7,370 nt of DNA, from NCBI GenBank assembly GCA_937896205.1, contig CALBNA010000258.1:1-7370 (forward strand), read 5' to 3'. Below the pieces are notes generated by a model, which did not search any database, was not told the DNA's origin, and worked only from the letters and a program-made list of their open reading frames with translations. Origin of the DNA: an uncultured Campylobacter sp. (lineage in GTDB: Bacteria; Campylobacterota; Campylobacteria; Campylobacterales; Campylobacteraceae). A program made the translations under genes and the position numbers. Positions 1 through 6,658 of this stretch are shown here, in pieces (positions within the stretch are counted from its first letter, which is position 1; every line of letters starts with the position of its first letter).

Positions 1-5
1 ATCAT
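1..5 (-). CDS. 5' end of a divergent gene, probably flagellar assembly factor FliW
   Basis: Read on the minus strand, the edge shows an AAGGAGA ribosome binding site (11-17), a 5-base spacer and an ATG at 5-3, after which the gene leaves the window with only two more bases. Nothing of the protein can be seen. In C. jejuni the bamD homologue is divergent from fliW, which encodes the CsrA antagonist and flagellin-binding factor. Because the bamD-lon block is conserved here, fliW is the likely identity. That is inference from synteny only; the start signal itself is good. Confidence 0.5.
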
Positions 6-42
6 ATATATCTCCTTAATTAAATATTTACTTTTTACGCGA

Positions 43-48
43 ATTGTA
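43..48 (-). promoter_or_regulatory. Candidate -10 box of the divergent minus-strand gene
   Basis: On the minus strand the bases read GGATACAAT, a good match to the Campylobacter sigma-70 extended -10 (gnTAnAAT), about 38 bases before the edge ATG. A T-rich stretch lies upstream, as is usual in this genus, which lacks a strict -35. No sigma-28 or sigma-54 signature was seen. Confidence 0.45.
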
Positions 49-114
49 TCCAAAATTTCCTATTTTTAAGCATAAAATGAAATCAAATTTACCGAAAAGC
101 AATAAAAACAATGG

Positions 115-120
115 TAAAAT
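115..120 (+). promoter_or_regulatory. Candidate -10 box for bamD-lon
   Basis: TAAAAT, preceded by GG, lies 36 bases before the bamD start codon in AT-rich DNA. It would give a leader of roughly 30 bases. It shares the 156-base divergent intergenic region with the opposite promoter. Assigned by resemblance to the Campylobacter sigma-70 consensus. Confidence 0.45.
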
Positions 121-156
121 AGTCCGTTTTAAAAAATTTAAAATTTAAGGGAACGT

Positions 157-804
157 ATGAAAAATTTGATCAAATTTTTATCTGCGGTATTTTTTGTTTG
201 TTTAATTGGCGGTTGTGCCGACAAATACACCGAGCTTTATAATCTAACGCCCGACCAGTGGTACTCTGAGATCATCGGCGATATCAAAAATCGTGACCTA
301 GAAAGCGCCGACAAACACTATACGGCGATGTCTAGCGAGCATGTAGCTAGCCCGCTTTTGGAGCAAATTTTACTGATACTAGCTCAAGCTCACGCTAACG
401 ACGAAGAGTATCTGATGGCGAATTTTTACCTTGACGAATACCTCAAAAGATACGGCGACGGTGGCCCTAGGAGCGAATTTGCGCAGTATCTAAAAATAAA
501 AGCAAATTTTGACTCATTCTCGCAACCCAATCGCAACCAAAAGCTAATGCAAGACAGCATCGCCGAGATAGAAAAATTTCTCTACATATACCCAAACACA
601 CAGTATCGCCCGCTGATCGAAACTATGCTGGTTAAATTTAAGCTCGCGATCTACAACCTGGACGTGCAGATAGCCGATCTATATGAGCGCACTGGCAGGG
701 ATGAGTCGGCGCAAATTTATAAAGAAAAGGTCCAGGCATCGCCGCTAAACGACGCAAATATCGTGCTTCCGCAGCTTCCTTGGTATAGAAAAATGTTTGA
801 ATAG
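157..804 (+). CDS. bamD: Outer membrane protein assembly factor BamD (lipoprotein)
   Basis: BamD is the essential lipoprotein partner of BamA in the BAM complex, which folds beta-barrel proteins into the outer membrane from the periplasmic side. The 215-residue product begins with a lipoprotein signal peptide: Lys at 2 and 6, a hydrophobic stretch at 7-17, and lipobox I17-G18-G19-C20, with Cys20 as the predicted lipidated residue. The rest is helical and TPR-like. It has the family's spacing of tyrosine/alanine repeats, including FYLDEYLKRYG near 90-100 and the later FLYIYPNTQYRP segment typical of BamD/YfiO. AAGGGAA sits just before the ATG. The stop codon overlaps the ribosome binding site of lon, so the two genes are probably co-transcribed and translated in tandem. 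The length is normal for Campylobacter BamD, and nothing is missing. Confidence 0.9.
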   Translation: MKNLIKFLSAVFFVCLIGGCADKYTELYNLTPDQWYSEIIGDIKNRDLESADKHYTAMSSEHVASPLLEQILLILAQAHANDEEYLMANFYLDEYLKRYGDGGPRSEFAQYLKIKANFDSFSQPNRNQKLMQDSIAEIEKFLYIYPNTQYRPLIETMLVKFKLAIYNLDVQIADLYERTGRDESAQIYKEKVQASPLNDANIVLPQLPWYRKMFE

Positions 805-807
805 GAG
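803..807 (+). promoter_or_regulatory. Ribosome binding site that fixes the TTG start of lon
   Basis: AGGAG overlaps the bamD stop codon and lies 6 bases before TTG at 814-816. No ATG or GTG with comparable spacing is present. The next in-frame ATG (codon 8, 835-837) would lie 27 bases downstream and would remove residues close to the conserved N-domain. Confidence 0.75.
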
Positions 808-813
808 CTAAAT

Positions 814-3240
814 TTGCAAATTTACGAATCAAAAATGTTCCCGGCGCAGCTACCCGTCATCGTAGAGGACGAGCTGTTTTTATATCCATTTATGATCACG
901 CCGCTTTTTTTGAGCGACGAGGAAAATATCGAAGCGCTAAATTTGGCTCTCGAGTCGCAAAGCCCAATCCTAGTCGTACCGACGAAAGCGCAAAACGAAG
1001 GCGCTCGAGAATTTGACTCCATCTACGATGCCGGCGTCATAGGCACCGTGATGAGACGAGTGCCGCTACCGGACGGTAGAGTAAAAATTTTATTTCAAGG
1101 AACTAGCAAAGGCCGCATAGTCTCAAAAGTCTCCTCAAAGCCGCTGCAAGCCGTCGTAGACGTACTGCATGAAAAAAGACCCGAAAACACCAAAAGCGAC
1201 GCGCTACTAACCGTACTTCGCGAAAAGGTGCGAGATCTGGCTGCGCTTAGCCACTTTTTCCCGCCTGATCTCTTAAAAACGATAGAGGAGAGTGCCGAGC
1301 CTAGCCGCGTTTGCGATCTGATTTTAAGCTCGCTAAGGCTAAAGAAAAAGACGGCGTACGAGTTTTTTATCGAGGAAAATTTGGAGCAAAAGCTGCTAAA
1401 ACTCATCGACTACGTCATCGAGGAGATCGAGGCGAACAAGCTTCAGCGTGAAATAAAAAACAAAGTCCACTCAAGGATCGACAAGGTAAACAAGGAGTAT
1501 TTTCTAAAAGAGCAGCTAAAACAGATCCAACAAGAGCTCGGCTCCGATACGAGCCGCGAAGAGGAGATCGAGGAGTACCGCAAGAAGCTGGAAGCTAAGA
1601 AAAAATTTATGGGCGAGGACGCGTATAAGGAGATAAAAAAGCAAATCGACAAGTTAGCACGCATGCATCCCGACTCCGCCGACGCCAACACGACGCAAAG
1701 CTACCTTGACTGGGTCGTGGAGGTGCCGTTTGAAAACCTGGCCAACAAAAAACTAAGCGTACAAGAGGTCGCAAAGCAGCTAAATGCCGATCACTACGGG
1801 CTTGAAAGACCAAAAGATAGGATAGAGGAGTATTTTGCTCTGCGCGAGCTTTTGCAGCTGCGAGGCGTCGCGGGCAAGGTAAATAACGGCGCGATATTGT
1901 GCTTTGCGGGACCTCCGGGCGTCGGTAAAACTAGCCTGGCAAACTCCATCGCAAAGGCGCTAAAACGCGAGCTAGTACGCGTGGCGCTGGGTGGCCTTGA
2001 AGACGTAAACGAGCTGCGCGGACACCGCCGTACCTACATCGGTGCGATGCCGGGTCGTATCGTGCAGGGTCTCATCGAAGCCAAGCAGATGAATCCCGTC
2101 GTAGTGTTAGACGAGATCGACAAAGTCGGCAGGAGCTTTCGCGGCGACCCGACGGCGGTACTGCTAGAAATTTTAGATCCTGAGCAAAATAACAAATTTA
2201 GGGATTATTATTTAAATTTTAATATCGACCTGAGCAAGGTCGTTTTTGTCGCGACGGCAAACGACGTAAGCGCCATACCGCCAGCGCTTCGCGATAGGAT
2301 GGAGTTTATCGAGCTTAGCTCATACACCCCGCAGGAAAAATTTGAGATCGCTAAAAAATATCTAATCCCTCAAGAGCTCAAAAAACACGGCCTAAAGCCT
2401 AGTGAAGTAACTCTAGGTAAAGACGTGCTAAGCCTTATCATATCGGACTATACGCGCGAAAGTGGAGTGCGAAATCTACGCCGCCGTCTGGCGGATATCT
2501 TTAGAAAAGCGGCAAAAAGACTACTCGAGGGCGAAGCGCAAAAGATAACCGTAACGAGTAAAAATTTGAACGAGTTTTTAGAAAAAAAGGTCTTTGAGAT
2601 CGAGCACGCCGATAAAAAACCGCAGATCGGTCAAGTAAACGGGCTAGCGTGGACGAGCGTGGGCGGCGACGTGCTAAAGATCGAAGCCATACGCATACAG
2701 GGCAAGGGCGGCCTGCAGATAACTGGGTCTTTGGGCGACGTGATGAAGGAGAGTGCGTATATAGCATTTAGCCTCGTTAAGGTGCTGATCGACGCTAGAA
2801 AGATAAAAGTGCCGGCCAAAATCATCCCTAGCCTGCCTGACGACGTCAAAGACGGCGTGAAAAAAGAGCCGAGCCCTAGCGAAGTATACCGCCGCTATGA
2901 CCTGCATATCCACGTACCGGAGGGCGCAACGCCAAAAGACGGTCCGAGTGCCGGTATCACGATGGTGACGGCGATCGCCTCGATCCTAACGGATACAAAA
3001 GTGCGAAGCGACGTGGCGATGACGGGCGAGATCACGCTAAGCGGCCGCGTGCTACCTATCGGCGGACTAAAAGAAAAGCTCATCGCCGCGCATAAGGCCG
3101 GCATCAAAACCGCTCTGATACCGCGTAAAAACTATGAACGCGATCTTGGCGACATCCCGCAAGACGTCAAAAACGATATGCAAATTATCCCCGTGGACGT
3201 CATCGAAGACGTGCTAAGAAATGCGTTCGTCGCAAAATAA
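814..3240 (+). CDS. lon: ATP-dependent protease Lon (LonA type)
   Basis: Lon is a cytoplasmic hexameric AAA+ serine protease that degrades misfolded and selected regulatory proteins. The 808-residue product is full length for a bacterial LonA. The order is: N-terminal substrate-binding domain (about 10-190, starting with the conserved [18 protein letters not shown] region); a charged coiled-coil segment (about 190-270); an AAA+ module with Walker A GPPGVGKT at 366-373, Walker B VVLDEID at 430-436 and sensor-2 ESGVRNLRR around 549-557; and a protease domain from about 609 ([10 protein letters not shown]). The catalytic Ser712 (KDGPSAG) and Lys755 (GGLKEK) are 43 residues apart, as in E. coli Lon (S679/K722). 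The start is TTG with its own AGGAG. It is the second gene of an operon with bamD, and a hairpin follows. Confidence 0.97.
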   Translation: MQIYESKMFPAQLPVIVEDELFLYPFMITPLFLSDEENIEALNLALESQSPILVVPTKAQNEGAREFDSIYDAGVIGTVMRRVPLPDGRVKILFQGTSKGRIVSKVSSKPLQAVVDVLHEKRPENTKSDALLTVLREKVRDLAALSHFFPPDLLKTIEESAEPSRVCDLILSSLRLKKKTAYEFFIEENLEQKLLKLIDYVIEEIEANKLQREIKNKVHSRIDKVNKEYFLKEQLKQIQQELGSDTSREEEIEEYRKKLEAKKKFMGEDAYKEIKKQIDKLARMHPDSADANTTQSYLDWVVEVPFENLANKKLSVQEVAKQLNADHYGLERPKDRIEEYFALRELLQLRGVAGKVNNGAILCFAGPPGVGKTSLANSIAKALKRELVRVALGGLEDVNELRGHRRTYIGAMPGRIVQGLIEAKQMNPVVVLDEIDKVGRSFRGDPTAVLLEILDPEQNNKFRDYYLNFNIDLSKVVFVATANDVSAIPPALRDRMEFIELSSYTPQEKFEIAKKYLIPQELKKHGLKPSEVTLGKDVLSLIISDYTRESGVRNLRRRLADIFRKAAKRLLEGEAQKITVTSKNLNEFLEKKVFEIEHADKKPQIGQVNGLAWTSVGGDVLKIEAIRIQGKGGLQITGSLGDVMKESAYIAFSLVKVLIDARKIKVPAKIIPSLPDDVKDGVKKEPSPSEVYRRYDLHIHVPEGATPKDGPSAGITMVTAIASILTDTKVRSDVAMTGEITLSGRVLPIGGLKEKLIAAHKAGIKTALIPRKNYERDLGDIPQDVKNDMQIIPVDVIEDVLRNAFVAK

Positions 3241-3255
3241 CTACTAAATTTGATT

Positions 3256-3285
3256 AAATTTAGCCTCGTATAAGGGGCTAAATTT
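3256..3285 (+). terminator. Probable terminator after lon
   Basis: A perfect 10-bp inverted repeat, AAATTTAGCC / GGCTAAATTT, with a 10-base loop lies 16 bases after the lon stop. The trailing T-tract is weak (CTACTTTAAT), so termination may be inefficient or may also serve the opposite strand. It marks the left border of the accessory insert. Confidence 0.6.
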
Positions 3286-3310
3286 CTACTTTAATATCAT
3301 CAATTGATGA

Positions 3311-3540
3311 TTAAAAATTTTACTTAGGCCTAAGATAGAAGAGTTAGTGGATTCTAGAGATTTAGCAACGGAGGAGAAGGATACGGATTTAGCAGATAAA
3401 GAGATGCCCAAAAAAGTAAACGATAAAAAACAAAATAGATATCTTCGCAAACTCTACTTTTCTAACTGCTCTGAAATTTAGGTATAGATTTAATTGCAAT
3501 CACTCTTAACAAAGCATTAAAAATATCTAACAGTCGATAA
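3311..3540 (+). pseudogene. Possible remnant of an unidentified gene
   Basis: A 56-codon open stretch (3311-3478, stop at 3479-3481) reads like protein: charged, lysine/glutamate rich, with EELVDSRDLATEEKD, then NRYLRKLYFSNCSE. It has no ATG until codon 32 and no convincing ribosome binding site. Shifting frame by one base near 3474 continues as NLGIDLIAITLNKALKI to a stop at 3538-3540. Loss of one base would produce exactly this. I do not recognise the family. The reading is tentative, because short open frames do occur by chance in AT-rich DNA, but the coding-like composition and the decayed neighbours support a remnant. From 3541 to 3595 only AT-rich sequence is seen. Confidence 0.35.
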
Positions 3541-3595
3541 TATTTTAAAAATAAATATTGATTATAACTTAAATATTGTTTAAGACTGCGAAAGA

Positions 3596-3601
3596 TAAAA
3601 T
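3596..3601 (+). promoter_or_regulatory. Candidate -10 box for the membrane-protein gene
   Basis: TAAAAT in the context AAAGATAAAATG lies 41 bases before the ATG at 3643, downstream of a very AT-rich stretch (3535-3590). A second weaker candidate, TATAAC, is at 3563-3568. Assigned by resemblance to the Campylobacter sigma-70 consensus. Confidence 0.35.
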
Positions 3602-3642
3602 GCTGAGAACGGAAATTTAGCACAACACAAAAGGTCTACGTA

Positions 3643-4227
3643 ATGCAAGAAGGACTACTTTACAAATACCGTAAAATTCACGATAAAATCATAGCAAACA
3701 TCGAATTTGCCGTTTATTTTATATTCGCCCTCGGGTTTTTTATTATTCTCGGCAATATTCTCTCAAGCTACCCTATTTGCGCAAAATTCGTAAATTTTAT
3801 GAAACAATACTTTCCAAATGTCCAAATCTTTAGCGACGTTAGCCCTTTCAAGCAAGAGATCGAGTTTTATACGAGCTATATGTAGGTGATCGGGCTACTT
3901 TGGGCTGCGGAGATGGCGTTTTACGCGACTTGTTGCTATACGATATTTTACCGAGAGGATAAAGAACTGCAAGAAAAAGTAAAAAGTTTTAGCTGGCCGC
4001 TATTAATCTTTGCTTTTGGGATGAGCATATTTGGGATTTATGTATATTACACGGGTTACATCGTCACTGGCGGCGTGAGCTTTATGGCGTGGAGTATCGA
4101 GATAGATTTTGCAACCAAATTTGAGATATTTCAATACATACTACTTTTTCAAGCTATTTTTATGTTCGGCGTAGCAATGTTTGTTGCGTTATTTTATACG
4201 CTATTTTATAAAATTTATGAAAATTAA
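3643..4227 (+). pseudogene. Four-helix membrane protein interrupted by an in-frame TAG
   Basis: One reading frame of 195 codons (including the final stop) runs from the ATG at 3643 (AAAAGG upstream at 3629-3634, 8-base spacer) to TAA at 4225-4227. It is broken only by TAG at codon 81 (3883-3885). The first piece has 80 residues. The second would have 113 only if GTG directly after the TAG were used, and no good ribosome binding site precedes that GTG. Joined, the protein has four hydrophobic segments at about 21-42, 82-103, 118-141 and 163-189, with short charged loops such as REDKELQEKVK between helices 2 and 3. It would be an inner-membrane protein of about 194 residues. CAG to TAG or TGG to TAG would each explain the break by one substitution. 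I do not recognise the family. Its closeness to the LysM-RTX wreck downstream (40-base gap, same strand) allows a role as a partner or immunity protein, but that is only a guess. Confidence 0.7.
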
Positions 4228-4267
4228 AGCAGTAGGTAAAAATTTTAATAAATAAAGGAGAATAGAC

Positions 4268-4636
4268 ATGAAGCCAGAGAAAGTAGTTCTCAACAAAGTC
4301 GAAATAGTATGCAAAGCAGATAGCGACGACTGCAGAGAGGGTGAAGGCAATAAAACTATGTTAAGTAAAGAAGCCAAAAAAGCCATAAATGATATGGGTG
4401 CGATAACCGCAGTAATAGAAGAAACTATAAAAGAGCTAACAAGCAACAAGGGGTTAGCCGCGGCAGTTACAACGGTGGCGCGCTGTATGGGAAATGCTTC
4501 AAACACGTTAAGTGTTTTTAAAACCATGTATTCAAATAACCTATCAAGTAAAGCTTTAAAAGCATCTGTTAAAATTTGGGTAATCATGAGTGGAGGAGTA
4601 GCTATCGGTGCACAAACGGCTACTAAGAAAGCATAA
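4268..4636 (+). CDS. Hypothetical protein, probably the N-terminal part of a broken LysM-RTX gene
   Basis: The start is well supported: AAAGGAG lies 7 bases before the ATG. The 122-residue product is mixed charged/helical, with a CKADSDDC pair of cysteines near 15-22, an alanine- and serine-rich middle, and a mildly hydrophobic glycine-containing helix close to the end (VKIWVIMSGGVAIGAQ). It has no signal peptide. It ends TATKKA and stop. Moving to the next frame by restoring one base after 4632 continues smoothly as KAISYNNVLEAAK, leading into the LysM and RTX remnants downstream. It is therefore best read as the surviving 5' part of a larger gene, although a separate small gene cannot be excluded. 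Family not recognised. Lack of a signal peptide would suit type I (C-terminal signal) or contact-dependent secretion. Confidence 0.55.
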   Translation: MKPEKVVLNKVEIVCKADSDDCREGEGNKTMLSKEAKKAINDMGAITAVIEETIKELTSNKGLAAAVTTVARCMGNASNTLSVFKTMYSNNLSSKALKASVKIWVIMSGGVAIGAQTATKKA

Positions 4637-5155
4637 GCTATAATAATGTCTTAGAAGCCGCTAAATAACTAAATGCAAAAGTCAAATAAGTAGTCATAGA
4701 TAAGCAAGCCTATGACAGAAGAAATCTTTAAAATTTAGAAATAAGAAATGTTATCGACAAGATAACTCCTGTTTTCTAACATTCCAATAAGAATAGATGA
4801 GGAACTGGATCTGGGGGCAAAGGAATATACAAAGTAAAAAGCGGAGATACCCTCTCAACCATAGCTCAAAGAAACGGTATGGTTACTAAAGAGCCGCTAA
4901 AGCTAAACACTTGGCTGGTAGATGAAGGTAGAGTAAAATTCTTAAAAAACAAGGTATTGGTAGAATCAAACATACTGGAACTAAACGAGACAGATCACGT
5001 TCTAGTAGGCAATAGAAACGCAGAAATATCCTAATAGATGCAAACGGAGGAGACGATACTCTAGTGGGCGGCAATAAAAAGATATCCTAAAGGGCGGAAA
5101 GAGTTTGGGCGCAACAATAGTAAAGATTCAAAAGAGTTCTATCATATTTTATTAA
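4633..5155 (+). pseudogene. Decayed 3' part of a LysM / RTX calcium-binding repeat protein
   Basis: No intact frame exists, but coding text can be followed by switching frames. Frame 1 from 4633 reads ISYNNVLEAAK, broken by TAA at 4666, 4687 and 4729, then NVIDKITPV (to about 4772). One extra T near 4773 moves to SNIPIRIDEE (frame 2). One lost A near 4803 moves to TGSGGKGIYKVKSGDTLS (frame 1), a clear LysM motif (4828-4962: YKVKSGDTLSTIAQ, then EPLKLNTWLVDEG). This is an open 77-codon piece ending at 5032. Loss of one base near 5024 moves to ILIDANGGDDTLVGGNKK (frame 3, stop 5088). Another lost base near 5078 moves to DILKGGKSLGATIV (frame 2, stop 5153). The GGDDTLVGG and DILKGG units match hemolysin-type (RTX) nonapeptide repeats. 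LysM binds peptidoglycan or chitin-like glycans, and RTX repeats bind calcium in secreted proteins. A catalytic domain is not visible. Confidence 0.65.
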
Positions 5156-5288
5156 AGATAATAGGAGTTCTTAGGGTGGCAATGTAAGTCGTAGCTAAAA
5201 CTATGTTTAAGTTATTATAGTTTGTATTTTTGTCTTATCAATCTTAGAAAAGTGATGTAGGGAGGGGGTGGAAACAAAATTTAAGAAA
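5156..5288. other. Non-coding stretch after the RTX remnant
   Basis: No gene is seen. Frame 3 from 5151 gives a weak protein-like run (IKDNRSS, stop, GGNVSRS, stop) that could be further RTX-gene debris. The only other oddity is a G-rich dodecamer, GGGAGGGGGTGG, at 5260-5271. Confidence 0.4.
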
Positions 5289-5312
5289 TTTAAGCCCTAA
5301 CAAGGGCTTAAA
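5289..5312 (-). terminator. Probable terminator of the rpsF-ssb-rpsR operon
   Basis: A perfect 9-bp inverted repeat, TTTAAGCCC / GGGCTTAAA, with a 6-base loop lies immediately after the rpsR stop codon. Read on the minus strand, it is followed by a T-rich but interrupted run. On the plus strand the stem is followed by AAAATTATA, so it is better suited to the minus-strand operon. It forms the right border of the accessory insert. Confidence 0.7.
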
Positions 5313-5315
5313 AAA

Positions 5316-5576
5316 TTATAGTCCTTCAAAAGGATTAGTTACTACGTCGTCGCGATCGACTACGTAAGGTATTAAAGCTGCTTGGCGAGCGCGTTTGATA
5401 GCCTTTTCGACCATCTCTTGGTATTTTTTAGAAGTGCCGGTTAGGCGTCTTGGCATGATTTTAAATCTCTCTGACAAGCAGTACTTCAAAAGCGAAGTGT
5501 CCTTGTAGTCGATAAAATCTATCTTTGCCTCTGTAAATTTGCAGTATTTGCGTGAATATTTTCTTTTTTCAGCCAT
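5316..5576 (-). CDS. rpsR: 30S ribosomal protein S18
   Basis: S18 binds 16S rRNA on the platform of the small subunit as a heterodimer with S6. The 86-residue product is the usual length. It carries the family signature [18 protein letters not shown] at 23-40, [12 protein letters not shown] at 42-53 and the basic helix [13 protein letters not shown] at 59-71. Only two scattered cysteines (12 and 33) are present, so it is not the zinc-ribbon form. It is the last gene of the operon, starting 14 bases after the ssb stop with AAGGA upstream of the ATG. Confidence 0.97.
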   Translation of the reverse strand: MAEKRKYSRKYCKFTEAKIDFIDYKDTSLLKYCLSERFKIMPRRLTGTSKKYQEMVEKAIKRARQAALIPYVVDRDDVVTNPFEGL

Positions 5577-5590
5577 CGTTTTTTCCTTAA

Positions 5591-6172
5591 TTAAAATGGT
5601 ATCGTTTCGTCGCCGTCATCGTATTTGTCGGCATCTATATCTATTTCTCGGACGTTATCGCCATAGTATTCGTCTTTTGGCTGTTGCTTTTGTTGCTGCG
5701 GTTTATTAAAATTTTGCCTTTGCGCGCCGCCTTGAGCGTAGCTATTTTGCTGATTTTGTCCGCCTTGATAGCCGCCGCCGTAGCCGTTATTTTGGTAGCC
5801 GCCTTGCTGATAGCCTTGATTACTATTTTGACTATATCCGCCTTGCTGTTGTCCTCCGCCTAGCATCTCCATATTTTCCACGCTGATAGTGTGTTTGCTT
5901 CTATTTTGTCCGTTATTGTCCGTCCATTGGTCGAATTTTAAGCGACCCTCAACTAAAAGCTTTGAGCCTTTGGAAAGATATTGGTTTGCTATTTCCGCTT
6001 GTTTTCCGAAAAATGTTATGTCTATAAAGCACGTTTCTTCGCGTTTTTCGCCGTTTACGTTAAATTTTCTCGTCACGGCGATGGCGCTGTTGCCTATGGC
6101 TGCGCCCGCAGTCGTATATCTAAGCTCGATATCTCGTGTTAAATTTCCTACCAAAACGACTCTATTAAACAT
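5591..6172 (-). CDS. ssb: Single-stranded DNA-binding protein SSB
   Basis: SSB coats single-stranded DNA during replication, repair and recombination and recruits partner enzymes through its C-terminal tip. The 193-residue protein has the OB fold at 1-104 ([20 protein letters not shown] start, [40 protein letters not shown]). A flexible Gly/Gln/Asn/Tyr-rich linker with GGYQ-like repeats follows at about 106-165. The acidic tail ends D-E-T-I-P-F, matching the conserved partner-binding tip. It is longer than many SSBs only because of the linker. It lies 9 bases after rpsF, and its AAGGA overlaps the rpsF stop, consistent with translational coupling. The position between the S6 and S18 genes is conserved in many bacteria. 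Confidence 0.97.
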   Translation of the reverse strand: MFNRVVLVGNLTRDIELRYTTAGAAIGNSAIAVTRKFNVNGEKREETCFIDITFFGKQAEIANQYLSKGSKLLVEGRLKFDQWTDNNGQNRSKHTISVENMEMLGGGQQQGGYSQNSNQGYQQGGYQNNGYGGGYQGGQNQQNSYAQGGAQRQNFNKPQQQKQQPKDEYYGDNVREIDIDADKYDDGDETIPF

Positions 6173-6181
6173 TTTTCGTCC

Positions 6182-6568
6182 TTATTCTTGCGCTGCCGGA
6201 GCTTCTTCTGCTTTGACTTTCGGTTCTTTTTTGTTTAGTTTGATGCCCTTGCTCATCTTTTCCCAAGCGGCAATCTCTTTTTTGTTTTCAAATTTGACCG
6301 TTAAGAATTTAATGATCTCTTCGGTGATTCTGATGATACGCTCGACTTCGGCGATAGCTTGAGTCGGTGCCTCGAAATACACGACGAAATAAGTTCCGCG
6401 CTCGTATTTTTTTACGGTATAGGCTAGTTTTCTAGTGCCCATAGACTGCACAGACGCGATATTTGCGCCGTTTTTGGTTAGGATTTCTTTAACGAAATCA
6501 ACTTTTGCGCTTACTTCTTCTTCCGTCAAAGTAGGCTTCAAAATGAATAAAAGCTCATAGTGCTTCAT
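6182..6568 (-). CDS. rpsF: 30S ribosomal protein S6
   Basis: S6 pairs with S18 on the central domain of 16S rRNA. The 128-residue product starts [19 protein letters not shown], the standard first strand of the ferredoxin-like fold. It continues with the conserved [24 protein letters not shown] block (about 44-67) and the second helix with [17 protein letters not shown]. The last 25 residues are a Lys/Glu/Ala-rich tail, as is common in this group. The start is supported by AAGGAG (6575-6580) 6 bases upstream of the ATG. It is the first gene of the rpsF-ssb-rpsR operon, behind a leader that carries a putative S6:S18 binding motif. Confidence 0.97.
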   Translation of the reverse strand: MKHYELLFILKPTLTEEEVSAKVDFVKEILTKNGANIASVQSMGTRKLAYTVKKYERGTYFVVYFEAPTQAIAEVERIIRITEEIIKFLTVKFENKKEIAAWEKMSKGIKLNKKEPKVKAEEAPAAQE

Positions 6569-6591
6569 TGATTCTCCTTGTGGGTATTAAG

Positions 6592-6619
6592 CTCGCTTGC
6601 ACGGTTGCAAACGGGCAAG
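6592..6619 (-). promoter_or_regulatory. S6:S18 autoregulatory mRNA motif in the rpsF leader
   Basis: The leader RNA on the minus strand folds as: outer stem CUUG (6619-6616) with CGAG (6595-6592, one U-G pair); a one-sided bulge CCCG (6615-6612); inner stem UUUGCA with UGCAAG (6611-6606 / 6601-6596, one U-G pair); and loop ACCG (6605-6602). The known S6:S18 complex-binding motif, found upstream of rpsF in many phyla, is a CCG in a bulge flanked by a stem and a hairpin, resembling the S6:S18 site in 16S rRNA. Position, neighbouring gene and shape all agree. By analogy, excess S6:S18 would bind here and repress the operon. The stem edges may be off by a base. Confidence 0.7.
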
Positions 6620-6640
6620 GAAGTCTTTCGACAAGAGCTG

Positions 6641-6646
6641 ATTTTA
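6641..6646 (-). promoter_or_regulatory. Candidate -10 box for rpsF-ssb-rpsR
   Basis: On the minus strand TAAAAT in the context AAAAGATAAAATC lies 12 bases after the holA stop and about 73 bases before the rpsF ATG. Transcription from it would begin just upstream of the S6:S18 motif and include the whole structure in the leader, which supports the assignment. Confidence 0.55.
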
Positions 6647-6658
6647 TCTTTTTTTTAC

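Noticed and set aside
3886..4227. Independent 113-residue gene starting at GTG
   Set aside because: The GTG follows the TAG directly in the same frame, no good ribosome binding site precedes it, and the helices continue those of the upstream piece. Better read as the second half of one interrupted gene.
4201..4587. 128-codon open frame on the minus strand
   Set aside because: It is antisense to the 122-residue frame, which has a strong ribosome binding site. The minus-strand frame has no convincing start signal.
4886..5074. 62-codon minus-strand frame over the LysM remnant
   Set aside because: The plus strand carries a clear LysM motif and RTX residues; the opposite frame resembles nothing and lacks a start signal.
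5260..5271. G-rich GGGAGGGGGTGG as a G-quadruplex
   Set aside because: It has too few separate G-runs of three or more for an intramolecular quadruplex, and no nearby gene that it would clearly regulate.
3286..5288. Mobile element or phage origin of the insert
   Set aside because: No transposase, integrase, tRNA fragment, target duplication or clear terminal inverted repeats were found, so only an accessory insert is claimed.
5756..5868. Tandem repeat within ssb as a separate repeat element
   Set aside because: It is the degenerate coding of the Gly/Gln/Tyr-rich linker normal for SSB and not an independent repeat.
5889..6362. 157-codon open frame on the plus strand
   Set aside because: It lies antisense to ssb and rpsF, both certain genes, and its serine/leucine/phenylalanine-rich text is typical of a shadow frame.
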